From NCBI GenBank assembly GCA_946534105.1, contig CAMNCG010000012.1, positions 1 to 36,889 on the forward strand: a stretch of DNA of 36,889 bases, written 5' to 3'. The notes under the pieces were generated by a model, which worked only from the letters and a program-made list of their open reading frames with translations, searched no databases and was not told the DNA's origin. Origin of the DNA: an uncultured Verrucomicrobiota bacterium. GTDB lineage: Bacteria; Verrucomicrobiota; Kiritimatiellia; RFP12; UBA3636. Position numbers and translations under genes: made by a program. Below are positions 1 to 7,287 of the stretch, in pieces; the stretch's first letter is position 1, and the number at the start of each line of letters is the position of its first letter.

Positions 1-790
1 AGTCGATGGCGAGGGCGAGCCAGCCGGCGGCGGGGTTGCCGATGTCCTGCCGCATGCCCCAGCCATGGCCGCCCTCGGGCCAGACGTGGTGCTCGAACGG
101 CACGCCGGCCTTCCGGAGGGCAATGGCCCAGGCGTAGGCGCTCTCCCACCACGGATCGTTCTGGCACTGCGCCATGAAGGTCGGCGGGGCCTTCGACGGG
201 TCGAGGTCCGGCACGACGTCCCACGCCGGGCCGTCGGCCTTGACGTAGGCGGGGTAGATCGGGATGCAGAAATCCGGCCTGGGCGAAAGGTCGTCCGTCT
301 CGTCGGCGCGGGGGTAGTCCGGGTCGCGCGAGCAGCACGCGCGGATCGCGAGCGATCCGCCGGCGGAAAACCCGAGCATGCCGACGGCGTCGGGTCGGAT
401 CCTGAATTCCGCCGCGCGGCGCCGCAGGAGGCGTACCGCGCGGCGGGCGTCGGCAAGCGCCTGGTCGCGGCGGTCGGGGCAGCGGTATTTGAGGAGCGCC
501 GCCGAAATCCCGGCCGCGAGAAGGCCGTGCACGACGTCGTACCCCTCCTTGTTCCACGAGAGGAACTTGTACCCGCCTCCGGGGCATACGATTACGCACG
601 GGCCCGGTTTCGAAACCGTCGCGGGGAAGAAGGACATCGACGGGCGGGAAACGTTCGTGAGGTGCCGTTCCAGCGGGTCCTCGCTCCGCATGAAGCCTTC
701 TTCGAGGGCGGCGTCATCCGGGCGCGCCAGCGCCGGCTCGCCCTCCCACAGGGGAAGTTCGGGATACGGATCGAAATCTGCGGTTTTCAT
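1..790 (-). CDS. alpha/beta hydrolase (BD-FAE / acetyl-esterase type), 3' end cut by window edge
   Basis: About 263 residues are visible, read from an ATG at 790 to the window edge; only a short C-terminus should be missing. The sequence shows an oxyanion region PGGGY, the nucleophile elbow GFSAGGS (GxSxG serine), an acidic-residue strand (FMAQCQNDPWW) and the catalytic histidine in GGHGWG. These features match the small esterase family that often de-acetylates plant glycans. There is no signal peptide, so it is probably cytoplasmic. Its ATG overlaps the stop codon of the HU-like gene by 4 bases (ATGA), so translation is probably coupled. A role in removing acyl groups from sugars taken up by the nearby glycan locus is an inference. 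The true substrate cannot be read from sequence. Confidence 0.85.
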   Translation of the reverse strand, partial: MKTADFDPYPELPLWEGEPALARPDDAALEEGFMRSEDPLERHLTNVSRPSMSFFPATVSKPGPCVIVCPGGGYKFLSWNKEGYDVVHGLLAAGISAALLKYRCPDRRDQALADARRAVRLLRRRAAEFRIRPDAVGMLGFSAGGSLAIRACCSRDPDYPRADETDDLSPRPDFCIPIYPAYVKADGPAWDVVPDLDPSKAPPTFMAQCQNDPWWESAYAWAIALRKAGVPFEHHVWPEGGHGWGMRQDIGNPAAGWLALAID

Positions 791-1182
791 CGTTTTTTCC
801 TGCCTTGTTTTTGCTTTGCAAGGGCGTCCGACGGCGTCTTTGCCGCCTTGGCCGGCCGGGGTGGGGCCGGGGCGGTCTTTTCGAGGTTGCCGAGAATGGC
901 GGACTTCGCCTTCTCGGAAAAGCGGAAGGAGAGGGCGTCCCTGGCGGGGACTTTCATGGCCCGGCCGGTACGCGGGTTGAAGGCGCGGCGGGCCTTGCGG
1001 CGGATGACGGAGAGGCGGCCGATCCCGGGGATGCTGAAGCCGCGGGGGGACGCCGCCGCGCCGGCGTAGGCGAATTCGGCGAGGGCGTCGAGGACGATCT
1101 CGATCCGGGTCTGGGAAACGTCCGCCTTGGCGGAAAGCGCGCGGACGAGGGCGAGCTTGGTGGACGGAATGGTGCGGGGCAT
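787..1182 (-). CDS. HU/IHF-like DNA-binding protein with basic C-terminal tail
   Basis: 131 residues. Residues 1-100 follow the HU/IHF fold: N-terminal helices, then GIGRLSVIRRKARRAFNP and the beta-arm segment RTGRAMKVPARDALSFRFSEKAK, equivalent to the HU stretch with RNPQTGE and IPA. The usual GFGTF turn is altered to GIGRL. A tail from about residue 101, rich in Pro, Ala and Lys and ending QGRKKR, extends it about 30 residues beyond a standard 90-residue HU. Such tails occur in HU variants of several phyla and should add non-specific DNA contacts. I chose the ATG at 1182 because it gives the canonical N-terminus; no clear Shine-Dalgarno precedes it. It lies 37 bp after trpC and overlaps the hydrolase start by 4 bases. 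Confidence 0.85.
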   Translation of the reverse strand: MPRTIPSTKLALVRALSAKADVSQTRIEIVLDALAEFAYAGAAASPRGFSIPGIGRLSVIRRKARRAFNPRTGRAMKVPARDALSFRFSEKAKSAILGNLEKTAPAPPRPAKAAKTPSDALAKQKQGRKKR

Positions 1183-1219
1183 GGCGCCGGAAAGTCGTTG
1201 GAAAGGGCCGGGGCCGCCG

Positions 1220-2050
1220 CTAGGCCGGGTTGTCCCGGAGGATCGCGCGGAGGATCGCGGCCGGATCGTCGGACGTGGCGAGGGCCATGCCCGAGACCGC
1301 GAAGCGCGTGATCCGCGGCGCGGCGGCCCGGACGGCCTCCACTTCCTCGCGGGTGGAGACGCCGCCGAGGTGCACGAGCGCGGTCGTTTCGGGGAAAATC
1401 GCCGCAAGGCGCGCCGCCGTTTCGGGCGAAGAGGCGCCGGGCGCGCCGAGATCGCCGTCGCAGAGGCCGACGAGCCGGAGGGCGGAGGGGGAATCCTTGC
1501 CGATTTCGAGCGCGCGGAGCGCATCCTCCTCGTCGAACACTTCGGTCAGCACGTCGAGGCGCAGCCGCTCGGCGGAGTCGAAGATCCGGTGGAGCGTGGC
1601 GTCGTCCGGCACCGCCTTCACGACGACGTCGATCGCGTCCACGCCGGCGCCGTACGAGCGCGGCACCTGGTACGGATCGATGATGAAGTCCCGCCGGAGC
1701 ACGGGAAGGCGGGTGCCCGCGCGCGCCGACTGCAGGTCTTCGACCGAGCCGCCGAAGTGCGGGCGTTCGGTGGACACCGACACCGCCGCGGCACCGCCGA
1801 CTTCGATTTCGCGCGCCAGCCATGACGGGTCGAGGTCTTCGGCGAAAACGCCGGCGGCGGGGGTCGCGCGCTTGATTTCGCCGAGAAGCTGCGTGGTGCC
1901 GGTCGACGAACTCAGCGCCGCGGTGAATCCCCGCGGCGTGTCGGGGCGCCCGGCCACGAGCCGGCCTTCGTCGTTGGGGCCGAGGGCGCGCTTCATCGCC
2001 TCGTTGCGTACGCGTACCTGTTCAATGATTTCTGCGAGATTTACCGTCAT
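1220..2050 (-). CDS. trpC: TrpC-like indole-3-glycerol-phosphate synthase homologue, degenerate active site
   Basis: 276 residues, normal for the TrpC TIM barrel. The fold is recognisable from EIKRATPAAG (EIKR.SPS.G in the family), PVLRRDFIIDPYQV, LTEVF and a C-terminal segment ending SDDPAAILRAIL. Compared with characterised enzymes, the catalytic Glu and Lys of EIK and the Glu of LTEV are kept. The general-acid Lys of LxKDF is Arg, GINNRDL has become GLCDGDL (catalytic Asn and Arg lost), ESGI has become LGGV, and the phosphate-binding GFLIGS has become RFAVSG. It may therefore be inactive, or a paralogue with another substrate. No other trp gene is in the window. It follows pyrE by 51 bp, with no obvious Shine-Dalgarno. 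The family is clear; the function is not. Confidence 0.7.
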   Translation of the reverse strand: MTVNLAEIIEQVRVRNEAMKRALGPNDEGRLVAGRPDTPRGFTAALSSSTGTTQLLGEIKRATPAAGVFAEDLDPSWLAREIEVGGAAAVSVSTERPHFGGSVEDLQSARAGTRLPVLRRDFIIDPYQVPRSYGAGVDAIDVVVKAVPDDATLHRIFDSAERLRLDVLTEVFDEEDALRALEIGKDSPSALRLVGLCDGDLGAPGASSPETAARLAAIFPETTALVHLGGVSTREEVEAVRAAAPRITRFAVSGMALATSDDPAAILRAILRDNPA

Positions 2051-2101
2051 GGTGGTCGGACTGGGTGGGGGATTCGTGCGGCGGAGCGTCGCGCCGCGGG
2101 A

Positions 2102-2674
2102 TCAGGAGCCGGGATGGACGGCCTTGGAGCCCGCGGCGCAGAGCGGGCAGGACGAGGGTTCGTACGTGACCGGTTCCATCCGGAGAAGGGAGAAGTGGGG
2201 GATGCTCCCGAAGGACGCCTTGCCGCCGCTGCGGTCGACGATCGTCACGACCGCCAGAACGCGGCCGCCGCAGCGCTCCACGATGTCGATCGTTTCCTGG
2301 ACGCGGCCGCCGCGCGTCACGACGTCTTCGGCGACGATGCACGGCTCGCCTTCTTCGATCTTGAAGCGGCGCATGACGAGCGCTCCGTCCTGCTTTTCGG
2401 CGAAGATGCACTTCTTGTCGAGCGCGCGGGCGACCTCGTGCCCCACGAGGATGCCGCCGAGCGCCGGCGAAACCACGGTCGCCGCCTCTTCGCGGACCGC
2501 CGCGGGAAGTTTCGCGCAGAGCGCTTCGCAGAGGGCGGCGGCCTTGCGCGGGTAGCGCAGCACGTTGGCGCACTGGAAGTACTCCGGGCTGTGCAACCCG
2601 GACCGCAGCTCGAAATGCCCCGAAAGCAGGGCTCCGGTTTCGCGGAAAACGGAAAGGGTTTCTTCGTCGGTCAT
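2102..2674 (-). CDS. pyrE: orotate phosphoribosyltransferase
   Basis: 190 residues. It forms orotidine 5'-phosphate from orotate and PRPP, the fifth step of UMP synthesis, in the cytoplasm. The signatures are SGHFELRSGLHSPEYFQCAN near residues 18-38, typical of the OPRT N-terminus, and the PRPP-binding loop CIVAEDVVTRGGRVQE (hydrophobic-ED-xxTxGG). The C-terminal CPLCAAG...HPGS is common in the longer PyrE subfamily. A GAGGA Shine-Dalgarno at 2682-2686 lies 7 nt before the ATG, and a consensus promoter stands about 50 nt upstream. This gene therefore probably opens its own transcript, which continues into the trpC-like, HU-like and hydrolase genes. Confidence 0.93.
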   Translation of the reverse strand: MTDEETLSVFRETGALLSGHFELRSGLHSPEYFQCANVLRYPRKAAALCEALCAKLPAAVREEAATVVSPALGGILVGHEVARALDKKCIFAEKQDGALVMRRFKIEEGEPCIVAEDVVTRGGRVQETIDIVERCGGRVLAVVTIVDRSGGKASFGSIPHFSLLRMEPVTYEPSSCPLCAAGSKAVHPGS

Positions 2675-2731
2675 CGTCTGGTCCTCGGCCGCCTCCTGCG
2701 GAAAAGCCCCGTCGCGGCGGCAACGTCGTCC

Positions 2732-2760
2732 ATTCTAGCCCTTTGCGTCCTTCTCCGCAA
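2732..2760 (-). promoter_or_regulatory. sigma70-type promoter for pyrE
   Basis: On the minus strand, TTGCGG (2760-2755), a 17-nt spacer and TAGAAT (2737-2732) form a near-consensus promoter in the 118-bp gap between the U32-family gene and pyrE. The predicted start near 2725 gives a leader of about 50 nt containing the pyrE Shine-Dalgarno. Confidence 0.65.
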
Positions 2761-2792
2761 CCCGTTCGAAGGGGACGGGTCGCCGGGTGGGG

Positions 2793-5099
2793 CTAACCGG
2801 GGAGGGGCGGGTCCCAGGAGAAGTCTTCGCGGGAGGGGGTCGCGGGGAGGGGCGGGGCGGTCCGGGGCTCGCGTCGGGTGGTGATCCAGCGGCCGTCCAG
2901 AAGGAAGGAGACGACGGGGGGCTTGCCGCCGATGAGGCGCACCGGGCCGGAACCGGCGCCGGGCGGGGTGACCGAGACGAACAGCGGCACGAACTGGCGC
3001 ACCGGTTGCTCGAAGCGGCCGGGAAAGGCGGCGGCGAGCGTGACGGCGGTTTCGCGCGGAATCTCGGGGGAGAGGACGCACCGGGAAGCACCGAGCGAGA
3101 AGAGCGCGGCGGCGGCGGCGCGGTTTTCGACCGGGATCGTGAAGTCGGCGGTGAAGGCGCGGACGCCGCGGACGCGCAGACGCCGGACGCCGGCCCAGTC
3201 CGCGACCTCCCAGTCGGAAAACCCGGCGTCGAGGAGCGCGTCGAGGGCGGCGTCGAGCGCGGGCGCCTCGCGGTCGCGGCACAGCAGCGGAAGGGAGAGC
3301 GCGGGGCGGAATCCGAGCGCGGCGGTCCAGTCGTCGAGCCGGCGGCGGAGCGCGGTCTGGTCGAGCAGGAGCGCGTGCCGGAGGGCGAGAACGACGCGGC
3401 CGGCGCCTTTCGCGGGGCGGGGCGGCGCGTTGGAGCCGAACTTGCGCGTCAGGACCGCGGCGGGGGGCTCGGGCCCGTCGGGGGACGGCGCCGAATCGTC
3501 CGCGAGAACCTCGGCTTCGGTTCGGGCGGCGTGGCGTGCCGCGGCCTCTCCGAGCGCCTCGACGGCGGCGCGGCGCGTGGCATTGAGCGCGGAGGCGGGG
3601 ACGAATCGCGAAAGGTCTCCGCGGACCTCGATGTCGCGCGCGGGGTCGGCGACGCGCCAGCCGGTGCCGCCGAGCTTGGAAAACGCGTCGCGCGCGGCGG
3701 CGGCGGCGCGGCCCGCGACGCGGGCCGGTTCGAACGGGCCGGGCAGACGGACGACGGCGGAGACGGCGGGACGCGCGGCGTCGCGCGCGGTCGCGGAAAC
3801 GCCGTCCGCGGCGATGTCGATCCCGAACACGGCGGGACGGCCCTCGGCGGCGAGCGTGCGGGGGGCGGGGGGAAGCGGGTGGCGGCGCGAGACGTCCTGG
3901 CTCGTGGCGAGCAGGACTTCCTGGCCGGCGGGGACCTCCGGCGCCGGACCGGTGCGGGGAAGCGCCACGTCCACGACGTCGCCGGCGGCCGCGCGGAAGA
4001 CCTCGCGGCCGTCGCGGCGGAGGCGCCCGACCGCGAAGCCCCACGGATGCCCGTCGCTTTCGGCGAGAAAGGCGGGAAGCTTCATCTGGAGTCCGTCGTG
4101 GCGTTCGAACGGCAGACGCACCGACATGCGCATCCAGCGCACGCCGGAGGCGTCCGGCGCGGAGACGCCGAGCGCGGTGCCGGCGGGCGCGCCGCGGTGG
4201 CCGAGCGACCGGGGATCGACGACCCCCTCGGGGGGACCCTTCTCGCCGGTGGCGTAGAGCGTGGTCCATTCGCGCGCGAAGACGCTGCGAACGTCGTCCT
4301 CGAGCCGGCGCGCCGCCTCGGGGCGGAGCGTGCCGTCGAGCAGGCCGCGGTACCACTGCACGACGCACGAGACCCAAAGCGGCGACTTCATGCGGCCCTC
4401 GATCTTGAGCGAGGAAACGCCGGTCGCGCGGAGTTCGCGCAGGAGGGGCGCGAGGCAGAGGTCGCGCATCGAAAACGGGAACGCGCCGTCGCGCTTCTCG
4501 CGACAGCCGTAGCAGCAGCGCCCGCGGTTGCCGCTGCGTCCGCGTTCCATCGCGGAGTAGAGGCAGAGCCCGGAGCAGGAGTAGCAAAGCGCGCCGTGGA
4601 GGAAGGTCTCGACCTCGCAGGCGCCGGCGCCCGCCTCGACCGCGGCGGCGATCTCCTCCAGCGTGCATTCGCGGGCGAGGACGACGCGCGAAAAGCCGAG
4701 GTCGGCCATGGCGCGGACGCCTTCGGCGGAGTGCACGGCCATCTGGGTGGAGGCGTGGAGGCGGAGCGACGGGAAGTGCCGGCGCGCCATGCGGGCGACG
4801 CCGGGGTCCTGCACGATGAGGGCGTCCGGGCCGAGCTCTTCGAGCGTTTCCAGAAGTCGCGCGAGCGCCGGACGCTCGCTCTCGCGCACGAGCGTGTTGA
4901 GCGCCACGTGGACGGAGCGTCGCGGCGAAAGCGAGCGCGCGTGGGCGAGCAGGGAGGAGAGCTGGGACGGGTCGAAGTTGCCGGCTTCGGCCCGTGCCGA
5001 GAATTCGCGCATGCCGAGGTAGACGGCGTCGGCGCCCGCCGCGAAGGCGGCGAGCGCGGCTTCCGGCGTGCCGGCCGGCGCGAGAAGTTCGGGCGTCAA
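2793..5099 (-). CDS. U32-family protein (RlhA-like, with DUF3656-type C-terminal half)
   Basis: 768 residues from a TTG start at 5099. Starting there gives the usual N-terminus LTPELLAPAG and a 4-base overlap (TTGA) with the P-II-like gene stop; further upstream the frame encodes only arginine-rich sequence. Residues 165-182 match the U32 signature E-x-F-x-H-G-A-x-C...G-x-C-x-x-S, and Cys172, Cys179, Cys195 and Cys199 correspond to the four cysteines that bind an Fe-S cluster in this family. Residues ~1-300 are the TIM-barrel part; the rest resembles the DUF3656 extension of RlhA-like members. Studied relatives (RlhA, TrhP, UbiU/V) perform O2-independent hydroxylation of rRNA, tRNA or ubiquinone precursors, so the old label 'peptidase' is doubtful. 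Hydroxylation of 23S rRNA is the best guess. Confidence 0.85.
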   Translation of the reverse strand: MTPELLAPAGTPEAALAAFAAGADAVYLGMREFSARAEAGNFDPSQLSSLLAHARSLSPRRSVHVALNTLVRESERPALARLLETLEELGPDALIVQDPGVARMARRHFPSLRLHASTQMAVHSAEGVRAMADLGFSRVVLARECTLEEIAAAVEAGAGACEVETFLHGALCYSCSGLCLYSAMERGRSGNRGRCCYGCREKRDGAFPFSMRDLCLAPLLRELRATGVSSLKIEGRMKSPLWVSCVVQWYRGLLDGTLRPEAARRLEDDVRSVFAREWTTLYATGEKGPPEGVVDPRSLGHRGAPAGTALGVSAPDASGVRWMRMSVRLPFERHDGLQMKLPAFLAESDGHPWGFAVGRLRRDGREVFRAAAGDVVDVALPRTGPAPEVPAGQEVLLATSQDVSRRHPLPPAPRTLAAEGRPAVFGIDIAADGVSATARDAARPAVSAVVRLPGPFEPARVAGRAAAAARDAFSKLGGTGWRVADPARDIEVRGDLSRFVPASALNATRRAAVEALGEAAARHAARTEAEVLADDSAPSPDGPEPPAAVLTRKFGSNAPPRPAKGAGRVVLALRHALLLDQTALRRRLDDWTAALGFRPALSLPLLCRDREAPALDAALDALLDAGFSDWEVADWAGVRRLRVRGVRAFTADFTIPVENRAAAAALFSLGASRCVLSPEIPRETAVTLAAAFPGRFEQPVRQFVPLFVSVTPPGAGSGPVRLIGGKPPVVSFLLDGRWITTRREPRTAPPLPATPSREDFSWDPPLPG

Positions 5100-5770
5100 G
5101 CCCCGTCCCCGGTTCCGCGAGCGCCGCCGAGGGCCTCGAACCCGTCCACCGGGAGGGTGAACGCGATGCCGGAGCCGCGTTCGCGGAAGCACGGCAGGGC
5201 GAGGACGGCGTCGACGACCGGGTCGGCGGTCTCGCGGGGCACGAGGACGAGCAGGAGCTCCTTTTCGGGGACGAGCGGGACGCCGAAGAACGTTTCGTCG
5301 TCCGGCTTCGCCGTGCCGCGCGCCCTGAGGACGGTGCCGCCGCCGGCGCCGGCGCGGCGGGCCGCGGCCATGGCGTCGTCCGCGAAACCCTTGTTGACGA
5401 CGAAAGCGACGAGTTCGGTTGCGTTTGTCATGGCGGTCTGGATGTTGTCGGAGGGGGCGTCCGGGAGGTCGAACCCGAACCGGGCGAAGCGCGAGACGGG
5501 TGCGCCGAAGGCGATGCCGCAGGAGCCTTTTTCGCAGGCCGCGGCTCCGGCCACCACGGCCCGGACGCGCGCCTCGGCGCTTTCTTCGACGATCGTGAAG
5601 TAGAGATCTCTGGGACTCGCGCCGAGCCCGAGAAACTGGAGCACGGCGCTCGGCGCGGTGCCGCGCGCGGTCGCCACGGTGCCGCCTCCGGCGCCCGCCG
5701 CGTTGGCGGCCGAGGCGAGACGTTCGGCGCCGCCGTGCGGCACGATGCAGGCGAAAAGTCGGTGTTTCAT
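5096..5770 (-). CDS. tandem P-II-like signalling protein
   Basis: 224 residues containing two P-II (GlnB-like) domains in one chain. The repeats align at LFACIVPHGGAERLASAANA / ELVAFVVNKGFADDAMAAAR, each followed by AGAGGGTV and a xARGTA loop. Domain 1 is about residues 1-105 and domain 2 about 115-220. The T-loop is short in both, and I see no equivalent of the uridylylated tyrosine of GlnB. The gene overlaps both neighbours by 4 bases: ATGA with the DUF1538 gene and TTGA with the U32 gene. Given the tight coupling with a membrane protein, a regulatory subunit acting like GlnK on AmtB is the natural inference. What it senses is unknown. Confidence 0.8.
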   Translation of the reverse strand: MKHRLFACIVPHGGAERLASAANAAGAGGGTVATARGTAPSAVLQFLGLGASPRDLYFTIVEESAEARVRAVVAGAAACEKGSCGIAFGAPVSRFARFGFDLPDAPSDNIQTAMTNATELVAFVVNKGFADDAMAAARRAGAGGGTVLRARGTAKPDDETFFGVPLVPEKELLLVLVPRETADPVVDAVLALPCFRERGSGIAFTLPVDGFEALGGARGTGDGA

Positions 5771-7278
5771 GGCGTTTTCTCCGGGGCGATGTTCCGGTTC
5801 CTCCCTCTGGCGCGGCGGCGTTCGACCGAGAGGCCCATCCACTGGATCGCGACGAGCGGGGCCATGGCCACGAGGGCCACGACGCCGAAGGGGTCCGCCG
5901 CCGCGCCGCCGGAGGCGGCCGAGGCGGCGCCGAGGGCGAACGACAGCACGAACGTCGTCGTGAGCGGGCCCGAAGCCACGCCGCCGGAATCGAACGCGAT
6001 GGCCGTCCAGCGCCCGGGCGTCTTCGCCATGAGGGCGAACGCGAGCGCGTATCCGGGCACGAGCACGGCGCCGAGCGGGAAGCCGGCGACGGCGCGCGCC
6101 ATGGCGAGGGCGATCGCGAGGGCGGTTGCCCCCGCGAGGAAGACGAGAAGGGTGCGGCGGCGGATGACGCCTCCGGAGTGCTCCTCGACGTTTTCCCCGA
6201 GCACCCACACGGCGGGTTCCGCGCAGACGACGATCGCGCCGAGCGCGGCGCCGGTCGCGACGAGGAGCGCCGCGGCCCGGCCGCTCAGCGCCGCCTTCGC
6301 GCCAAGCGCGGCGCCGAGGATTTCGCCGGCGCGGACGAAACCGCCCTCGACGCCGAGGAGGAAGACGAACAGGCCGACGAGCGCGTACAGGAGGCCGAGC
6401 GACGTGCGCGCGGTCTGGCGCGCGGTCATGTCGAGAATCGTAAGCCGGAAGAAGGCGAGAAGCGCGAACAGCGGGGCGATCGACACGGCAGCGTCGCGCA
6501 GGGCGCCGCGCCATGCCGCCGCGAAGGGGGCGAGGAACGTCCCGGCACCATGCGCGGCCTCCGGGGCGGACGCGGAGGCCGCGCCGCCGCGGGAGAGCAG
6601 GGACATCGCGAGCACGGCCATCACCGGGCCGATCGAGGCGATGCCGGTAAGTCCGAACCCGCCGTCGCCGCCGCGTCCCGCGCGGGTCGCGGCGACGCCG
6701 AGGCCCAGGGCCATGACGAACGGCACGGTCATCGGGCCGGTGGTGGCGCCCCCGGCGTCGAAGGCCACGCCGACGCTTCCCCCCGGCGCGGCGAGGGCGA
6801 GGAGGAGAAGCCCGGCGTAGCCGGCGCAGAGGACGGGCTTGAGACCGAGGCCGACGACGCTGCGGAGCATGCCGAGCGCCATGAAAAAACCGACGCCGAG
6901 AGCGATGGCGAGGACGAGGAGCGTCTTGTCCGCGGCTTTACCGGCTGCAAACACCTGCGCGGCGAAGACCTGAACGTCCGGCTCCGCGGCGGTGACGATC
7001 ACGCCGACGAGCGCCGCCGCGCCGACGAGCCGGGGCAGCGAGCGGCGCTTCGCGAGCGCCTCCCCGACGCGCTCGCCGAAGGGTTCGATGCCGAGATCGA
7101 CGCCGAGCAGGAACGCCGAGAGCCCGGCGACGAGCAGCGCCCCTCCGAGGACGAACCGCGCGAGCCACCACGGCTCGGCCGCCTCCCGCGGCACGACCGA
7201 GAGACCGAGCGCGAGGACGATCCCCATGACGGGCAGGACGGAAAAGGCGGTTTCCCTGAATTTTGCCAGCACGTTCAT
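5767..7278 (-). CDS. DUF1538-family integral membrane protein (putative transporter)
   Basis: 503 residues, very hydrophobic, with roughly twelve membrane segments in two related halves. Each half carries the family hallmark: FDAGGATTGPMTVPFV near residue 178 and FDSGGVASGPLTTTFV near residue 442, plus an AEPDVQVF / AEPAVWVL pair. Internal duplication with a conserved Gly-rich motif per half is usual for secondary transporters, but I know of no established substrate for this family. It begins 9 nt after the GH106-like gene stop, with no clear ribosome site, and ends overlapping the P-II-like gene. This arrangement suggests a transporter with its own P-II-type regulator. The linkage to glycosidases may be operonic only. 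Confidence 0.8.
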   Translation of the reverse strand: MNVLAKFRETAFSVLPVMGIVLALGLSVVPREAAEPWWLARFVLGGALLVAGLSAFLLGVDLGIEPFGERVGEALAKRRSLPRLVGAAALVGVIVTAAEPDVQVFAAQVFAAGKAADKTLLVLAIALGVGFFMALGMLRSVVGLGLKPVLCAGYAGLLLLALAAPGGSVGVAFDAGGATTGPMTVPFVMALGLGVAATRAGRGGDGGFGLTGIASIGPVMAVLAMSLLSRGGAASASAPEAAHGAGTFLAPFAAAWRGALRDAAVSIAPLFALLAFFRLTILDMTARQTARTSLGLLYALVGLFVFLLGVEGGFVRAGEILGAALGAKAALSGRAAALLVATGAALGAIVVCAEPAVWVLGENVEEHSGGVIRRRTLLVFLAGATALAIALAMARAVAGFPLGAVLVPGYALAFALMAKTPGRWTAIAFDSGGVASGPLTTTFVLSFALGAASAASGGAAADPFGVVALVAMAPLVAIQWMGLSVERRRARGRNRNIAPEKTP

Positions 7279-7287
7279 CGGAGTCGA

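Noticed and set aside
5100-5192. Upstream ATG for the U32-family gene at 5192
   Set aside because: It would add 31 Arg/Pro-rich residues and overlap the P-II-like gene by 97 bp. The TTG at 5099 gives the family N-terminus and a 4-base overlap.
2787-5603. 938-residue plus-strand open frame opposite the U32-family gene
   Set aside because: Arg/Gly/Ala-rich shadow caused by high GC; it has no motifs and lies opposite a well-supported gene.
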